A stretch of DNA of 27,527 nucleotides from Oppiella nova (lineage: Eukaryota; Arthropoda; Arachnida; Sarcoptiformes; Oppiidae): NCBI GenBank assembly GCA_905397405.1, contig CAJPVJ010000349.1, forward strand, positions 1 through 27,527. The letters run 5' to 3'. Shown here one piece after another: positions 9,905 through 20,071 of the stretch (position 1 is the stretch's first letter; the number at the start of each line of letters is the position of its first letter). The notes under the pieces are model-generated. The model made no database searches. It was not told the origin of the DNA and worked only from the letters and a program-made list of their open reading frames with translations. Both the position numbers and the translations under genes were made by a program.

Positions 9905-11146
9905 ATGTCTCAAACGTATAGCAAAGACAGTTTCGATAGGTTTGGCGATGACTTGTGTCAACACCTATTATCTTACCTGTCATTTGAAGACCGGTTCCGA
10001 TTGGAATGCCTGTCCAAACAGTTCCAGAGTTTGATATTCATCACACAAACAGATCTACTACTCGACTGGGGTCTAAAAGACAAATTGCTGGACACCACGG
10101 ATGAGACAATAAATATGACAGCATTTGAGTGCATACTAAGAAAGTGTCAAAACATAGATTACATTGAATTGGAGTTCTATGAAGTCACGGATCAAATGAT
10201 TGATTTGATCCACAAATACTGCATTCATTTACAGTGCATGGCTGTGATTGATCTAGGTCTGTTCAATGAGCAAACAGTCGCCAAATTAGACAAACAAATG
10301 GTCCAGAAGTTAGTCTTCAAGGCCGAGGATCACAGTCCGGTCCCGAAGACCGTCAAACAGAGCCTCAAGTCGTACACTAGTATCACATCATTTGAATCCA
10401 TGTATTGCTCTGATATTCATCTGAAAAACCTATTAAGCGGTGACCCAAACGATGTCTGGTTTGAGAAATTGCGGACATTTTCGTGTTTCTATCAAAACCA
10501 AGAATCGAAAGCATTTGAAAAGTTTGTTGATATCTATAAAAATCAGTTGAAATCCTTTTCTGTCCTAATCTTCGACGAGTGCACCGACACCGCGGTCCAT
10601 ACCCTTATGATCGGAGTGTCACAAATGTCACAATTGATTCATTTGGACCTCTGTTTCTGGGATATAATACCACTAATACAACAACACTTACCACTAATTA
10701 GCCTCAAATGTCCACAACTCAAGAGCCTATGCATAGTGGCCGGAGGGGCACGGGATCTGCTGTCCACTGTTAACCAACACTTCAAGCGTTTAAAGCGTTT
10801 GGAAATCAGAGGATATTTTGCCGACGAGATGGAGTTAAGCAGCGATTCACTCAATGAATGCAAACAATTAACGCATTTTAGTTACTCTAATGAGTTCGTG
10901 AAAAGTGAGTTCAGTTTGGACTCGTTTCTCGTCAATATTGACACAAATTTGCCTCGACTTGAAAAACTCGAGTTTTTCCACGCAAACATCACTCAAGTGG
11001 CACTGAAATGGGTGTCAAAACTACGGCAATTACAGTGCATTAGAATCAATGGTAACGCTCAACATGTGACACAGGAATGGGTGGACGAGCTCTTTGCCAC
11101 CACTTGTAGCCCAAAACTAAAACACTTTTATTCAAACACACTATAA
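9905..11146 (+). CDS. F-box protein, intronless (array gene 1)
   Basis: 413 residues in one exon. The N-terminus MSQTYSKDSFDRFGDDLCQH begins an F-box of about residues 11-45 (LLSYLSFEDRFRLECLSKQF). The rest is a run of short leucine-rich segments with recurring patterns such as CPQLKSL, FKRLKRLEI and LPRLEKLEF, as in F-box/LRR proteins. Such proteins bind Skp1 through the F-box and present substrates to a Cullin-1 ubiquitin ligase; the substrate is unknown. The start was chosen at the ATG preceding SQxYxKDS, which all array members share. It is more diverged from the others than genes 3-8 are among themselves. Confidence 0.9.
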   Translation: MSQTYSKDSFDRFGDDLCQHLLSYLSFEDRFRLECLSKQFQSLIFITQTDLLLDWGLKDKLLDTTDETINMTAFECILRKCQNIDYIELEFYEVTDQMIDLIHKYCIHLQCMAVIDLGLFNEQTVAKLDKQMVQKLVFKAEDHSPVPKTVKQSLKSYTSITSFESMYCSDIHLKNLLSGDPNDVWFEKLRTFSCFYQNQESKAFEKFVDIYKNQLKSFSVLIFDECTDTAVHTLMIGVSQMSQLIHLDLCFWDIIPLIQQHLPLISLKCPQLKSLCIVAGGARDLLSTVNQHFKRLKRLEIRGYFADEMELSSDSLNECKQLTHFSYSNEFVKSEFSLDSFLVNIDTNLPRLEKLEFFHANITQVALKWVSKLRQLQCIRINGNAQHVTQEWVDELFATTCSPKLKHFYSNTL

Positions 11147-12266
11147 CTTGGTAATCAAATTTTTAATATACCGATTATTTTGTTTTTGTCATAATATGTA
11201 ATTTTCATTTTCAATAATAAATTTAATCAAATTAATTATATTACTAAATTTATTAATACTTTTTAAATATTCATAATTCTAGGAAATGAATTTATTTTTA
11301 AAAATAATATTTATAATTTACAGTGGTATTCATAGTGTCGACTTAAGTCTTAGCTGAGTCTCACATTTTAAGTAATTGCTCACCTGGTTTATGAAACGCA
11401 TTTAATCTGAGCTGCACCTTAAAACAACGTCTAAAACTTAAAAATTTAAGTCTCACACCGATCAAACTTATCCCTGTAAGTAGGCTTCCCCTATGAAAGT
11501 GTATGGGCTCACATCGGACTGAATTTAAGATAATTTTAAAATAAAGAGTTAAGATGGTTTTATGAAATGAGATTAGTTAAGTGGGCTAAGATGCAATGTA
11601 AGGTCCAGCTCAGATTAAAATCCAATTTGTTTATGAATACCACTGTTATTTCTTTTATATTTATTATTTAATACAGTAAATATTATATTAAAGAATTTAT
11701 GAAATAAATTATTAAAATGCAATTTAATCCTGATACATTTATTTTTTTGTAATAATTATAGTTGTTATAGATAGTCTGGTGAATATTGTTTTTTTTGTCA
11801 AATTGATATTTAAAAGTATTGATAATATAATACAAAAAATATACCAATTGTATTAAGATTACTATTGTGTCATTTATTTATTACTATAATTTTCGTATTT
11901 ATTTTTAATACAGTACACATTATTATCTAGTTATTATACGGATTAATTACAAATTATGATTATTTTATTAGTACAACGTATTGAATCATGGGAACAAACA
12001 GTTAGCTTAAAGGTTGTTTCGTTAGTAAAACGAAAAGTTTCACTTAATGATGAAATAATTTAGTTATACCTGTATATTACAAAATTATTACACCCTACTT
12101 ATTACAGAACAATCACAGTATACTACTGTATCTCTGAATAAAATGCTCAATTAAATGTTTTAACTATTTCAAATAAACTCGATTATAAATTCAATTGTTT
12201 TATTTAGTTATAATCATTAATTTTCCAAATAGTGAATTAATTGTGTGTTTGTATAATAATGAGACA
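11147..12266. other. AT-rich intergenic region holding a MITE-like element
   Basis: Apart from the inverted-repeat element at 11321-11645, there is only AT-rich DNA with no coding signal. The stretch from about 11650 to 12266 is the upstream region of F-box gene 2. Confidence 0.6.
11321..11645. mobile_element. MITE-like non-autonomous DNA transposon (325 bp)
   Basis: The ends are perfect 14-bp terminal inverted repeats, CAGTGGTATTCATA at 11321-11334 and its reverse complement at 11632-11645. They are flanked on both sides by TTA (11318-11320 and 11646-11648), a likely 3-bp target-site duplication. A second, imperfect inverted pair lies inside (TTAATCTGAGCTGCACCTTA near 11401; its inverse near 11599-11620). 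No coding capacity. A 3-bp TTA duplication is typical of the PIF/Harbinger superfamily, but the terminal sequence alone does not prove that placement. Its base composition is clearly less AT-rich than the surrounding DNA. Confidence 0.82.
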
Positions 12267-13523
12267 ATGTCTCAGATATACCCTAAAGACTCATTTGCCA
12301 GGTTTGGCGACGATATGTGTGAAGTGCTATTGAGTTACCTATCATTTAATAATAGTTTCTCATTTGAATGTGTGTGCAAACAGTGGCAAAGAGTTATATT
12401 CAATCGACGAAACTATTTTAAACCCGGTTACCCAACCAACCGGATTATCATATTGACCAAATTTGTGACTTGTGTGAAAAAATGCGCGAATATTACACGA
12501 ATCAAGCTCACAAGCGATCACCTTGATGGCTATTTTGTAGACTTAATTATAAAGCATTGCAAACATTTGAATGCTATTAAAGTGACAATTTGTGATGAAG
12601 ACAATGCTGTAACTATTGATAGATTTTTTGCTCACTTTTCCACAAAAGTAGTGTCATTTAAATGTTCAATACGTGTCATACAAGCGAATCCGACATTCGT
12701 TGAGAAAAACCTTATATTGTGTACTAATATACATAATGCCAAATTCAATGATTACTGTGAAGTACCCAGTACAAAAAGCCTGGAACTTTTATTTAGCACT
12801 AATAATGAGCTCATATTTAAAAAATTAGCTAAATTCTCGTTAAACTATAGAATGGATGATAGGATTAGATTTGAATTATTTGTCAACTATTATGGAAATA
12901 CTGTTCAATCAATGAGAGCGCGGATTGACATGAGTTGTGATGAAAAGTCAACGGAAATAGTAATGAATGGTTTGTCACGAATGGTGGCATTACTTCATTT
13001 ACGAGTTGACTGTTTCTCTAAAATGTTAACACAAATCGTTACGAAAAATTTACCGCAAATTGGCCTCAAATGCCGTAGACTTAAGAGTCTAACTCTCCAT
13101 AGTCTATATCTATGTGTCAACGGATCGCATGTATTGCCAAACGTTATCAATGGGTACTTCCGGACATTGAATGGATTGACAATCAGTGGGATATATTCAA
13201 AGGACACTCCAATGGCCAGTGATATGCTAAGTAAATGCAAACGATTAACACATTTAAAGTTGGACACGATCGATATTTTGGTCGATATTGGGCCAGGGTT
13301 CTTTCATAATATTGACATACATTTACCACACCTCCAGTCCCTTCAGATTAATTACGCCCAAATGGATGAGCACTCGGTTCAGTCTCTGTCAAGGCTTAGG
13401 TATTTGAGAGATATTTCTCTCCAGATATATAATTCTGATATTAATTCTCAACGGCTGACCACTGAACCCATTTATGCTAACTGTCCCAAAATTGAATCGA
13501 TTGATATTTATGAATTTCCGTGA
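12267..13523 (+). CDS. F-box protein, intronless (array gene 2)
   Basis: 418 residues in one exon, starting MSQIYPKDSFARFGDDMCEV, with the F-box at about residues 10-46 (LLSYLSFNNSFSFECVCKQW). The LRR-like C-terminal part includes CRRLKSLTLHSL, CKRLTHLKL and LPHLQSLQI. The ATG at 12267 is used because it aligns with the conserved family start; the frame is open further upstream but without an earlier ATG. Substrate receptor of an SCF ligase by family; substrate unknown. It is a diverged member, separated from genes 3-8 by the DEG/ENaC gene. Confidence 0.9.
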   Translation: MSQIYPKDSFARFGDDMCEVLLSYLSFNNSFSFECVCKQWQRVIFNRRNYFKPGYPTNRIIILTKFVTCVKKCANITRIKLTSDHLDGYFVDLIIKHCKHLNAIKVTICDEDNAVTIDRFFAHFSTKVVSFKCSIRVIQANPTFVEKNLILCTNIHNAKFNDYCEVPSTKSLELLFSTNNELIFKKLAKFSLNYRMDDRIRFELFVNYYGNTVQSMRARIDMSCDEKSTEIVMNGLSRMVALLHLRVDCFSKMLTQIVTKNLPQIGLKCRRLKSLTLHSLYLCVNGSHVLPNVINGYFRTLNGLTISGIYSKDTPMASDMLSKCKRLTHLKLDTIDILVDIGPGFFHNIDIHLPHLQSLQINYAQMDEHSVQSLSRLRYLRDISLQIYNSDINSQRLTTEPIYANCPKIESIDIYEFP

Positions 13524-13922
13524 ATTAATTTTAAATTTTATGCCATAATTTTAATTACATAAATTATATTTCTATTTATTTAATAGCATGCTGTATAATA
13601 ATTAAATATTGACCAATAAAATTGTAATTATTATTTTTAGTAACCTTTCAATATTGAAATGATTTAATTAACAGGGAAAATTTATTTATATAAGTTTTAT
13701 GTAGTTTGTAATAACAATTAATGAAATATAATCAATATTCTTTATACATATGATATGAATTATAATTGAAATAATAAATAAAATATTAATAAATATATAT
13801 TTTTAAATACATTACAGTACTATTGTCGTTGCTAGGTAAGTTTTGAAAAATTTGCTAGTACACATTTACAAATTACTATTAATTTTAAAAATTTGTTTTA
13901 AATCACATGTGGATAATTTAGT
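13524..13922. other. AT-rich region between convergent genes
   Basis: Lies between the stop of F-box gene 2 (plus) and the stop of the DEG/ENaC gene (minus). It contains AATAAA near 13615, usable by the F-box transcript. No coding signal. Confidence 0.55.
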
Positions 13923-15182
13923 CTAATGTCTAACACTACTCAAATTTGTGACAATGGTATTCGGACTAGATGAATTTACTTGTCGGTGATTGAGAAATTG
14001 TCTCGCATTTAAAGTGATATTATTATTATGATAATTGTGTATTATAGTTTTATTACTAAAATAATTGTGAAAATTGAATTTAACAGATATTTGTTGGATG
14101 AACCTGGTGAACATAAGTATCGAGAAACCAAACCATAGGCTCAATATACTGCCCGTTAGGCTCACGTACTCCTCGAAAGACATTTTCAACGATACCTCGC
14201 ATATGACGGTCGGTTCAGTCGGTAAATACATGTAAAGTCTGTAGGAATTCGGGAAATTGTCGACAATATTATCGATTTTGTAGTAATACTCCAAACACTC
14301 AACACGAGCGCTGCAATCGCGTTCACAATTCTCCATTATAACCTTGCTATCACTTTCAACTTGGTAATACAACCTGCCTATATTGTAGCTAGCTAAATCC
14401 TTTTTATTTATCAAGGTTTCTTTTCTCAGAGTATGATTATTGTTTGCTGAATAACGGTTATAGCAATCGTATTTACATCGGTCACTAGTTTCACCATTAT
14501 TGAAACATGGTTTTGAATTTTTGCCATGTTTATAATTGACAATAGTTTGTACCATGTGCAATCTATTGACAATACTCTTATCCATGTTTATACCTTTAAG
14601 GCCATATTTATTCGTAAATAATGCAACATATCTTGAAAATGTTAATTTATGATTATACGGGTGAATAAATAAGTCTAAAAATGGTGTTGTTACATTTTGA
14701 ACATTAAAACCAATGTTAACACCTTTGCTCAAGGACAATTGTTTTGTTTTGTTGTTAAAAAATGTAGCAACTGGGTATATTGTAAAGCAGTAATATAGCC
14801 AATCAATAGATATAGTTACATTATCTACGAAGCAATTCTGTACCTGGTGAATTTCACTGCCAAAAATATAACATTTTAAATAATCTGCTGGTCCAATTAA
14901 TGAATCAAATTGTCTGTGAAATGGTAGTTTATTAAATTGGCTAAATGGATCTGTTAAATTTAATTTTATTTCCGGTTTTATTAGGTAATGTTTTTCAATA
15001 CAGATGGTGTATGCAGGATGTGTAATATCATCATGATAGTTTATCATCTCGTATCGGACATTAGTAGTAGTTTGGTATCCAAAGTATAGTTCACTTATTT
15101 TATACGTTTGATACATACATCCCATTAAGCATAACACATACGACACAACTGTATATACGGTTTTAAATAAAATTTTATACAT
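13923..15182 (-). CDS. DEG/ENaC-family sodium channel subunit, intronless
   Basis: 419 residues from the ATG at 15182-15180. The frame runs slightly further upstream but only with non-ATG codons. The first membrane span is at about residues 3-25. A cysteine-containing extracellular domain with many N-glycosylation motifs follows. The second span reads SLTGSILSLWFGFSILMF (about 341-358), the family pore segment, where G352-F-S354 matches the G-x-S selectivity filter. Both ends are cytoplasmic, with an Asn/His-rich C-terminal tail of about 60 residues. Three such subunits normally assemble into an amiloride-sensitive, Na+-selective channel. At 419 residues it is short for the family. It sits inside the F-box array in opposite orientation, and its first 25 codons recur as a fragment at 17247-17321. 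Confidence 0.88.
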   Translation of the reverse strand: MYKILFKTVYTVVSYVLCLMGCMYQTYKISELYFGYQTTTNVRYEMINYHDDITHPAYTICIEKHYLIKPEIKLNLTDPFSQFNKLPFHRQFDSLIGPADYLKCYIFGSEIHQVQNCFVDNVTISIDWLYYCFTIYPVATFFNNKTKQLSLSKGVNIGFNVQNVTTPFLDLFIHPYNHKLTFSRYVALFTNKYGLKGINMDKSIVNRLHMVQTIVNYKHGKNSKPCFNNGETSDRCKYDCYNRYSANNNHTLRKETLINKKDLASYNIGRLYYQVESDSKVIMENCERDCSARVECLEYYYKIDNIVDNFPNSYRLYMYLPTEPTVICEVSLKMSFEEYVSLTGSILSLWFGFSILMFTRFIQQISVKFNFHNYFSNKTIIHNYHNNNITLNARQFLNHRQVNSSSPNTIVTNLSSVRH

Positions 15183-16691
15183 ATTAACCAATATTAGCAA
15201 TATAATTTTTAAAAATATATAACTAATATGAAGTATAGACTAATAGAAATAAAAGTGGACAAATATAAATAAGTATTGGTATATAAACCAACATTTGCAG
15301 TTTTTAATATTAAATATTAATGTTACTACAGTATTAATAGATTAATTACGATATTTAATTGTCCAATGTATTTCTTGGTAATCATTATATTTTCGCATAA
15401 TATTTATGATCAATTAATTCATTACTTAAATTATTCTTCCCTTATTAATTACCCTTGATAATTAAAATTAATTTATAAATAATTATCCTTAGTTAAAAGT
15501 GGTGTTTCGAAATCTAATTTATAATTAATTGGTTTGTTTTCGCACTTTTTATTAAATTATTTTTCATTTTAATTAGATTTTACTAAAACAATATAAACTG
15601 AATTTCCATGGCAATATGATTATTACGTTAATACAGTTTCAAATTATATCGGTTAACATTAAATTATACTTGGCATTTTTAAAATTAAATTGCTTGCCTA
15701 ATAAATTGTTTGTATTATTTAACTTTAATTAAAACTAAAAAGTACAAATTATAATTTAAATATTTATCATTTCAACGAATTAACATGCGATTTCTTAAGA
15801 AACAATTATAATCAGAGTTATAACAAGTATTAACAAGTATAATAGATTTATATAAACATTAAATAGTAAATATACTTTATAACAATTAGTTGTATTCATT
15901 AGCGTTTATAAAGTTATAAATATTTTAATATAAACATTTGATTTACATTTGAGTTAGTTATATTCAGTTTATTTACATTATTTGTTATTGTACTTAGGGC
16001 TCATCAAGTACAGTAATTTGTTTAATTCAATGTTTCGTCAAATTTATTATTAATGTACTATATTATTGAATTATAAAATTATTTTAAGAATAAAATGTAT
16101 TTAAAAAATTTATTCATAGATAAAGAGAAATTATAATATTATATAATATAATTATATTAAAAGTATTTTTTGTATAATTTTAATGATAAGAAAGTTAACT
16201 TTGTTTTACTTATTAAGAAATATAATTAATTAATTACAGTTAGTATTACAATTACAGGTCATTAAACAAAAATATCATTTTTAAATCAATTAAAAGTTGT
16301 ATAATAAACTGACTATATAACATTAAAATTAATAAAAGTTATATAAAATTCTGATGCTACTACAGTATATATTTATTTTATACGACAATAGATGTATTAA
16401 GTGTGCACATGCAGAATTTCATATTTAATTATTGACAAATTTCCAAGGTAATGTTTTTATGATATAATAACTATGGCAAATATTTTGTTTGTAGTTGAAT
16501 AAGGTTACTATTACTGTACACTATTACCAATAGATACGATATGGGTGTATATCACAAGTATATTACTGTTTATTATTACAATAAATATATTTATGTAAAT
16601 TCTAATTAATTACCAAGCTAAAATTAAATATAATTATAATTTAAACTTATATTTAACATTAATTTATGTGTTTATAAAAGTGTCTCAAACA
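15183..16691. other. Long AT-rich region between DEG/ENaC gene and F-box gene 3
   Basis: About 1.5 kb of very AT-rich DNA with no open frame of coding character on either strand. The two flanking genes are divergent, so both promoters should lie at its ends. Nearly all of it recurs, slightly diverged, at 17322-18835. Confidence 0.6.
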
Positions 16692-17245
16692 ATGTCTCAA
16701 AGGTATAGCAAAGACTGTTTTGATCGGTTCGGGGATGACTTGTGTGAACACATACTGTCTTACCTGTCATTTGAGGACAAATTCCGTAATGAATGCGTTT
16801 GCAGACAATGGCAGCGATTAATATTCACACAACAAATGGATATAACAATGGGTCACAAACTGAACGCCAGGGATGTCCTACTATTTGAGACCATACTTAC
16901 GAAGTGTAGTCACATCACAAGAGTCGGTGACATCAATGCCTATAATGAAGAGATGATTGAATTATTTCTGAAACACTGCAAACATATCAATGAATTTCAT
17001 TTTCTCACTCAACACACACTCGGCGAACATACTATGAGACAATTGTTTGAGACATACGGCACACAAGTGCACAGAATTGTGGTCAACGAGAATCGCATGG
17101 CTATCGTCCATAAACTCAAGTTATGCCCAAATGTCACCGCAATTGAGTCCAACCGTATGCTAAACACCATAAGACTCTCACATCTCGTCAATCATAAGAC
17201 AAATGAGTTTTTATTACAAAAGTTGCGCAAAATTCAGATCTATTT
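16692..17245 (+). CDS. F-box protein (array gene 3), 3'-truncated at a sequence gap
   Basis: 184 codons starting MSQRYSKDCFDRFGDDLCEH, with the F-box at about residues 11-45 (ILSYLSFEDKFRNECVCRQW), then the start of the LRR-like part, ending at LRKIQIY when the N at 17246 is reached. Beyond the N the sequence jumps to the middle of a DEG/ENaC gene copy on the other strand, so the loss of the C-terminal half is due to the junction, not to a stop codon. It is almost identical to F-box gene 4 (for example F to L and S to M changes), which is probably the other allele of the same locus. Confidence 0.88.
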
Positions 17246-17246
17246 N
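17246..17246. other. Single unknown base at a duplication junction
   Basis: One N, lying exactly between the end of the first copy and the start of the second copy of the 2.14-kb duplication. Some scaffolding programs write one N where two contigs are judged to touch or overlap but cannot be merged. It marks a join, not one unread base. Confidence 0.9.
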
Positions 17247-17321
17247 TTGATACATACATCCCATTAAGCATAACACATACGACACAACTGTATATACGGT
17301 TTTAAATAAAATTTTATACAT
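17247..17321 (-). pseudogene. DEG/ENaC 5' fragment (first 25 codons)
   Basis: Minus-strand copy of the first 25 codons of the channel gene at 13923-15182, from the ATG at 17321-17319 through the first membrane span. It is cut by the N at 17246. It exists only because the duplicated segment begins inside that gene, and it should not be counted as a separate gene. Confidence 0.88.
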
Positions 17322-18835
17322 ATTAACCAATATTAGCAATATAATTTTTAAAAATATATAACTAATATGAAGTTTAGACTAATAGAAATAAAAGTGGACA
17401 AATATAAATAAGTATTGGTATATAAACCAACATTTGCAGGTTTTAATATTAAATATTAATGTTACTACAGTATTAATAGATTAATTACGATATTTAATTG
17501 TCCAATGTACTTCTTAGTAATCATTATATTTTCGCATAATATTTATGATCAATTAATTCATTACTTAAATTATTCTTCCCTTATTAATTACCATTGATAA
17601 TTAAAATTAATTTATAAATAATTATCCTTAGTTGAAAGTGATGTTTCGAAATCTAATTTATAATTAATTGGTTTGTTTTCGCACTTTTTATTAAATTACT
17701 TTTCATTTTAATTAGATTTTACTAAAACAATATAAACTGAATTTCCATGGCAATATGATTATTACGTTAATACAGTTTCAAATTATATCGGTTAACATTA
17801 AATTATACTTGGCATTTTTAAAATTAAATTGCTTGCCTAATAAATTGTTTGTATTATTGAACTTTAATTAAAACTAAAAAGTACAAATTATAATTTAAAT
17901 ATTTATCATGTCAACGTATTAACATGCGATTTCTTAAGAAACAATTATAATCAGAGTGACCCGTATAATAGATTTATATAAACATTAAATAGTAAATATA
18001 CTTTATAACAATTAGTTGTATTCATTAGCGTTTATAATGTTATAAATATTTTAATATAAACATTTGATTTACATTTGAGTTAGTTATATTCAGTTCATTT
18101 ACATTATTTGTTATTGTACTGGCTCATCAAGTACAGTAATTTGTTTAATTAAATGTTTCGTCAAATTTATTATTAATGTACTATATTATTGAACTATAAA
18201 ATTATTTTAAGAATAAAATGTATTTAAAAAATTTATTCATAGATAAAGAGAAATTATAATATCATATAATATAATTATATTAAAAATATTTTTTGTATAA
18301 TTTTAATGATAAGAAAGTTAACTTTGTTTTACTTATTAAGAAATATAATTAATTAAGTACCGTTAGTATTACCATTACAGGTCATTAAACAAAAATATTA
18401 TTTTTAAATCAATTTAAAGTTGTATAATAAACTGACTAGATAACATTAAAATTAATAAAAGTTATATAAAATTCTGATTCTACTACAGTATATATTTATT
18501 TTATACGACAATAGATGTATTAAGTGTGCACATGCAGAATTTCATATTTAATTATTGGCAAATTTCCAAGGTAATGTTTTTATGATATAATAACTATGGC
18601 AAATATTTTGTTTGTAGTTGAGTGAGTTTGCTATTACTGTATTACAATTCCCAATACTTGTACACTATTACCAATAGATACGATATGCGTGTATATCACA
18701 AGTATATTACTGTTTACTATTAAAATAAATATATTTATGTAAATTCTAATTAATTACCAAGCTAAAATTAAATATAATTATAATTTAAACTTATATTTAA
18801 CATTAATTTATGTGTTTATAAAAGTGTCTCAAACA
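17322..18835. other. AT-rich region, duplicate of 15183-16691
   Basis: Non-coding copy of the upstream region of F-box gene 3, now in front of F-box gene 4. No additional features beyond those in the first copy. Confidence 0.6.
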
Positions 18836-20071
18836 ATGTCTCAAAGGTATAGCAAAGACTGTTTGGATCGGTTCGGGGATGACTTGTGTGAACACATACT
18901 GTCTTACCTGTCATTTGAGGACAAATTCCGCAATGAATGCGTTTGCAGACAATGGCAGCGATTAATATTCACACAACAAATGGATATAACAATGGGTCAC
19001 AAACTGAACGCCAGGGATGTCCTGCTATTTGAGACCATACTTACGAAGTGTATGCACATCACAAGAGTCGGTGACATCAATGCCTATAATGAAGAGATGA
19101 TTGAATTATTTCTGAAACACTGCAAACATATCAATGAATTTCATTTTCTCACTCAACACACACTCGGCGAACATATATACTCTGTTAACAAACTCTGTAT
19201 GCCGTGTGTTCACGTGTCTTAACACCAGTTGCTCTTAGCGTACCGATAGCAGGTATTTGAGTTCAATACGGGTTTACAGTGGCGTTAACTCAGGTTGGCA
19301 TACCTAAACACCATAAGACTCTCACATCTCGTCAATCATAAGACAAATGAGTTTTTATTACAAAAGTTGCGCAAAATTCAGATCTATTTCGTACGGGAGG
19401 ACAGCAATAGATTTGACACATTTGTCGAGTACTACAAGAATCAGTTGACATCCATTGATGTCCTAATAGACAGACATTGCGATACAAACTCCTATAATAT
19501 ATTAATGACTGGTTTATCGCGGATTCAATCACTAAAGGAATTAAAGTTAAAAATTAACTATAAATCGGATCTAAGTCTGAGACCAAAACACTTGAAACAA
19601 ATCGGACTCCAATGCAAACAATTGAAAAGTTTATGGTTTTGGCATAAATTCATGACTGATTCACATGAGGTCTCGGATCTATTGAATTCAATTAATAACT
19701 ACTTTAAACACATAACTCGTTTGCATTTGTATTGTTATTTTCCTAAAAATACTCAATTTATGAGTGATTTATTAAGTGATTGCAAACACTTAACACATTT
19801 AAAAGTGATTTCTATCGAGAATTATGTGATAAACGTGTGCAAAAAGCGTTTATAGGTGTTCTTAACCGGTGTAGAATCTTTATATATGGAAAGTTTACGT
19901 TTGCATTGACTAAATTGTAACTTCAGCAACAGTGATAACTGTGTTTAAGTCTGTTAGTCTGAATTTGGCAGTCAAGACATCACTCAATTAGCTGTAGATT
20001 TACTAATGAAAAATTGTCCCAAAATCAGGAAAATAGAGTTTAATAACTTTTTAAGTACTATAAGTTTTTAA
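18836..20071 (+). CDS. F-box protein (array gene 4), interrupted by two complemented blocks
   Basis: From the ATG at 18836 the frame matches gene 3 almost perfectly, with the F-box at about residues 11-45, until 19176. It then reads nonsense to a stop at 19222, returns in the same frame at 19304 (LNTIRLSHLVNHKTNEFLLQ) and runs as a normal LRR-like region to about 19841. It is again nonsense to about 19968, then ends in frame with NCPKIRKIEF and a stop at 20069-20071. The two nonsense stretches are base-by-base complements of the expected sequence, not insertions or deletions. Total length fits 411 residues, like the other family members. I regard the gene as intact in the organism and broken only in this sequence. 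Calls ending at 19222 or 19855 would be artefacts. Confidence 0.85.
19177..19303. other. 127-bp plain-complement block 1
   Basis: Each base here is the Watson-Crick partner of the base at the same relative position in 17033-17159 (offset 2144), read in the same direction. All 127 positions fit, with no exceptions. It is not the reverse complement. Base 19176 differs from both the direct and the complement expectation; 19304 onward matches directly again. Confidence 0.96.
19842..19968. other. Plain-complement block 4 (about 127 bp, edges inferred)
   Basis: No second copy exists to compare, but complementing these bases without reversing them gives a family-typical stretch in the right frame: FANIHKNWPHLRNIYLS, then LSLLTQIQTIRLK. 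These match the FFHDIHLNIPHLQ and LSRLRHIQSIRF segments of genes 5 and 7, with the same spacing to the preceding Tyr. As written the region carries stop codons. Edges are set by homology and by assuming 127 bp; they could be off by several bases. Confidence 0.88.

Larger units (their letters stand above)
15108..17245. repeat. First copy of a 2.14-kb direct duplication
   Basis: This segment (5' end of DEG/ENaC, intergenic DNA, 5' part of F-box gene 3) matches 17247-19389 in the same orientation, starting at an offset of 2139 bp and ending at 2144 bp after small indels. Substitutions are scattered at roughly a few per cent. The copy stops exactly at the N at 17246. Confidence 0.93.
17247..19389. 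repeat. Second copy of the 2.14-kb direct duplication
   Basis: Same-orientation copy of 15108-17245. Differences include an insertion of about 20 bp near 18640-18660, a shorter stretch near 17955, scattered substitutions, and one block (19177-19303) that is the plain complement of the first copy. After 19389 the sequence continues as unique DNA. Confidence 0.93.

Noticed and set aside
15183-16691. Possible hidden gene or non-coding RNA in the long AT-rich stretch
   Set aside because: No open frame, structured GC-rich segment or tRNA-like fold was seen. Conservation between the two copies is explained by the duplication itself.
18836-19222. A short F-box protein ending at 19222
   Set aside because: Its last residues are translated from a complemented block; the family frame resumes afterwards at the same phase.
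19177-19303. Ordinary inversion, insertion or gene-conversion tract in F-box gene 4
   Set aside because: The reverse complement does not match the other copy, length is unchanged, and the un-reversed complement matches at every base. That excludes these explanations.
17247-19389. A true tandem gene duplication making an additional DEG/ENaC and F-box gene
   Set aside because: Both junctions of this type coincide with a single N and cut genes at arbitrary points. I kept the duplication as seen but do not count the stub as a gene.
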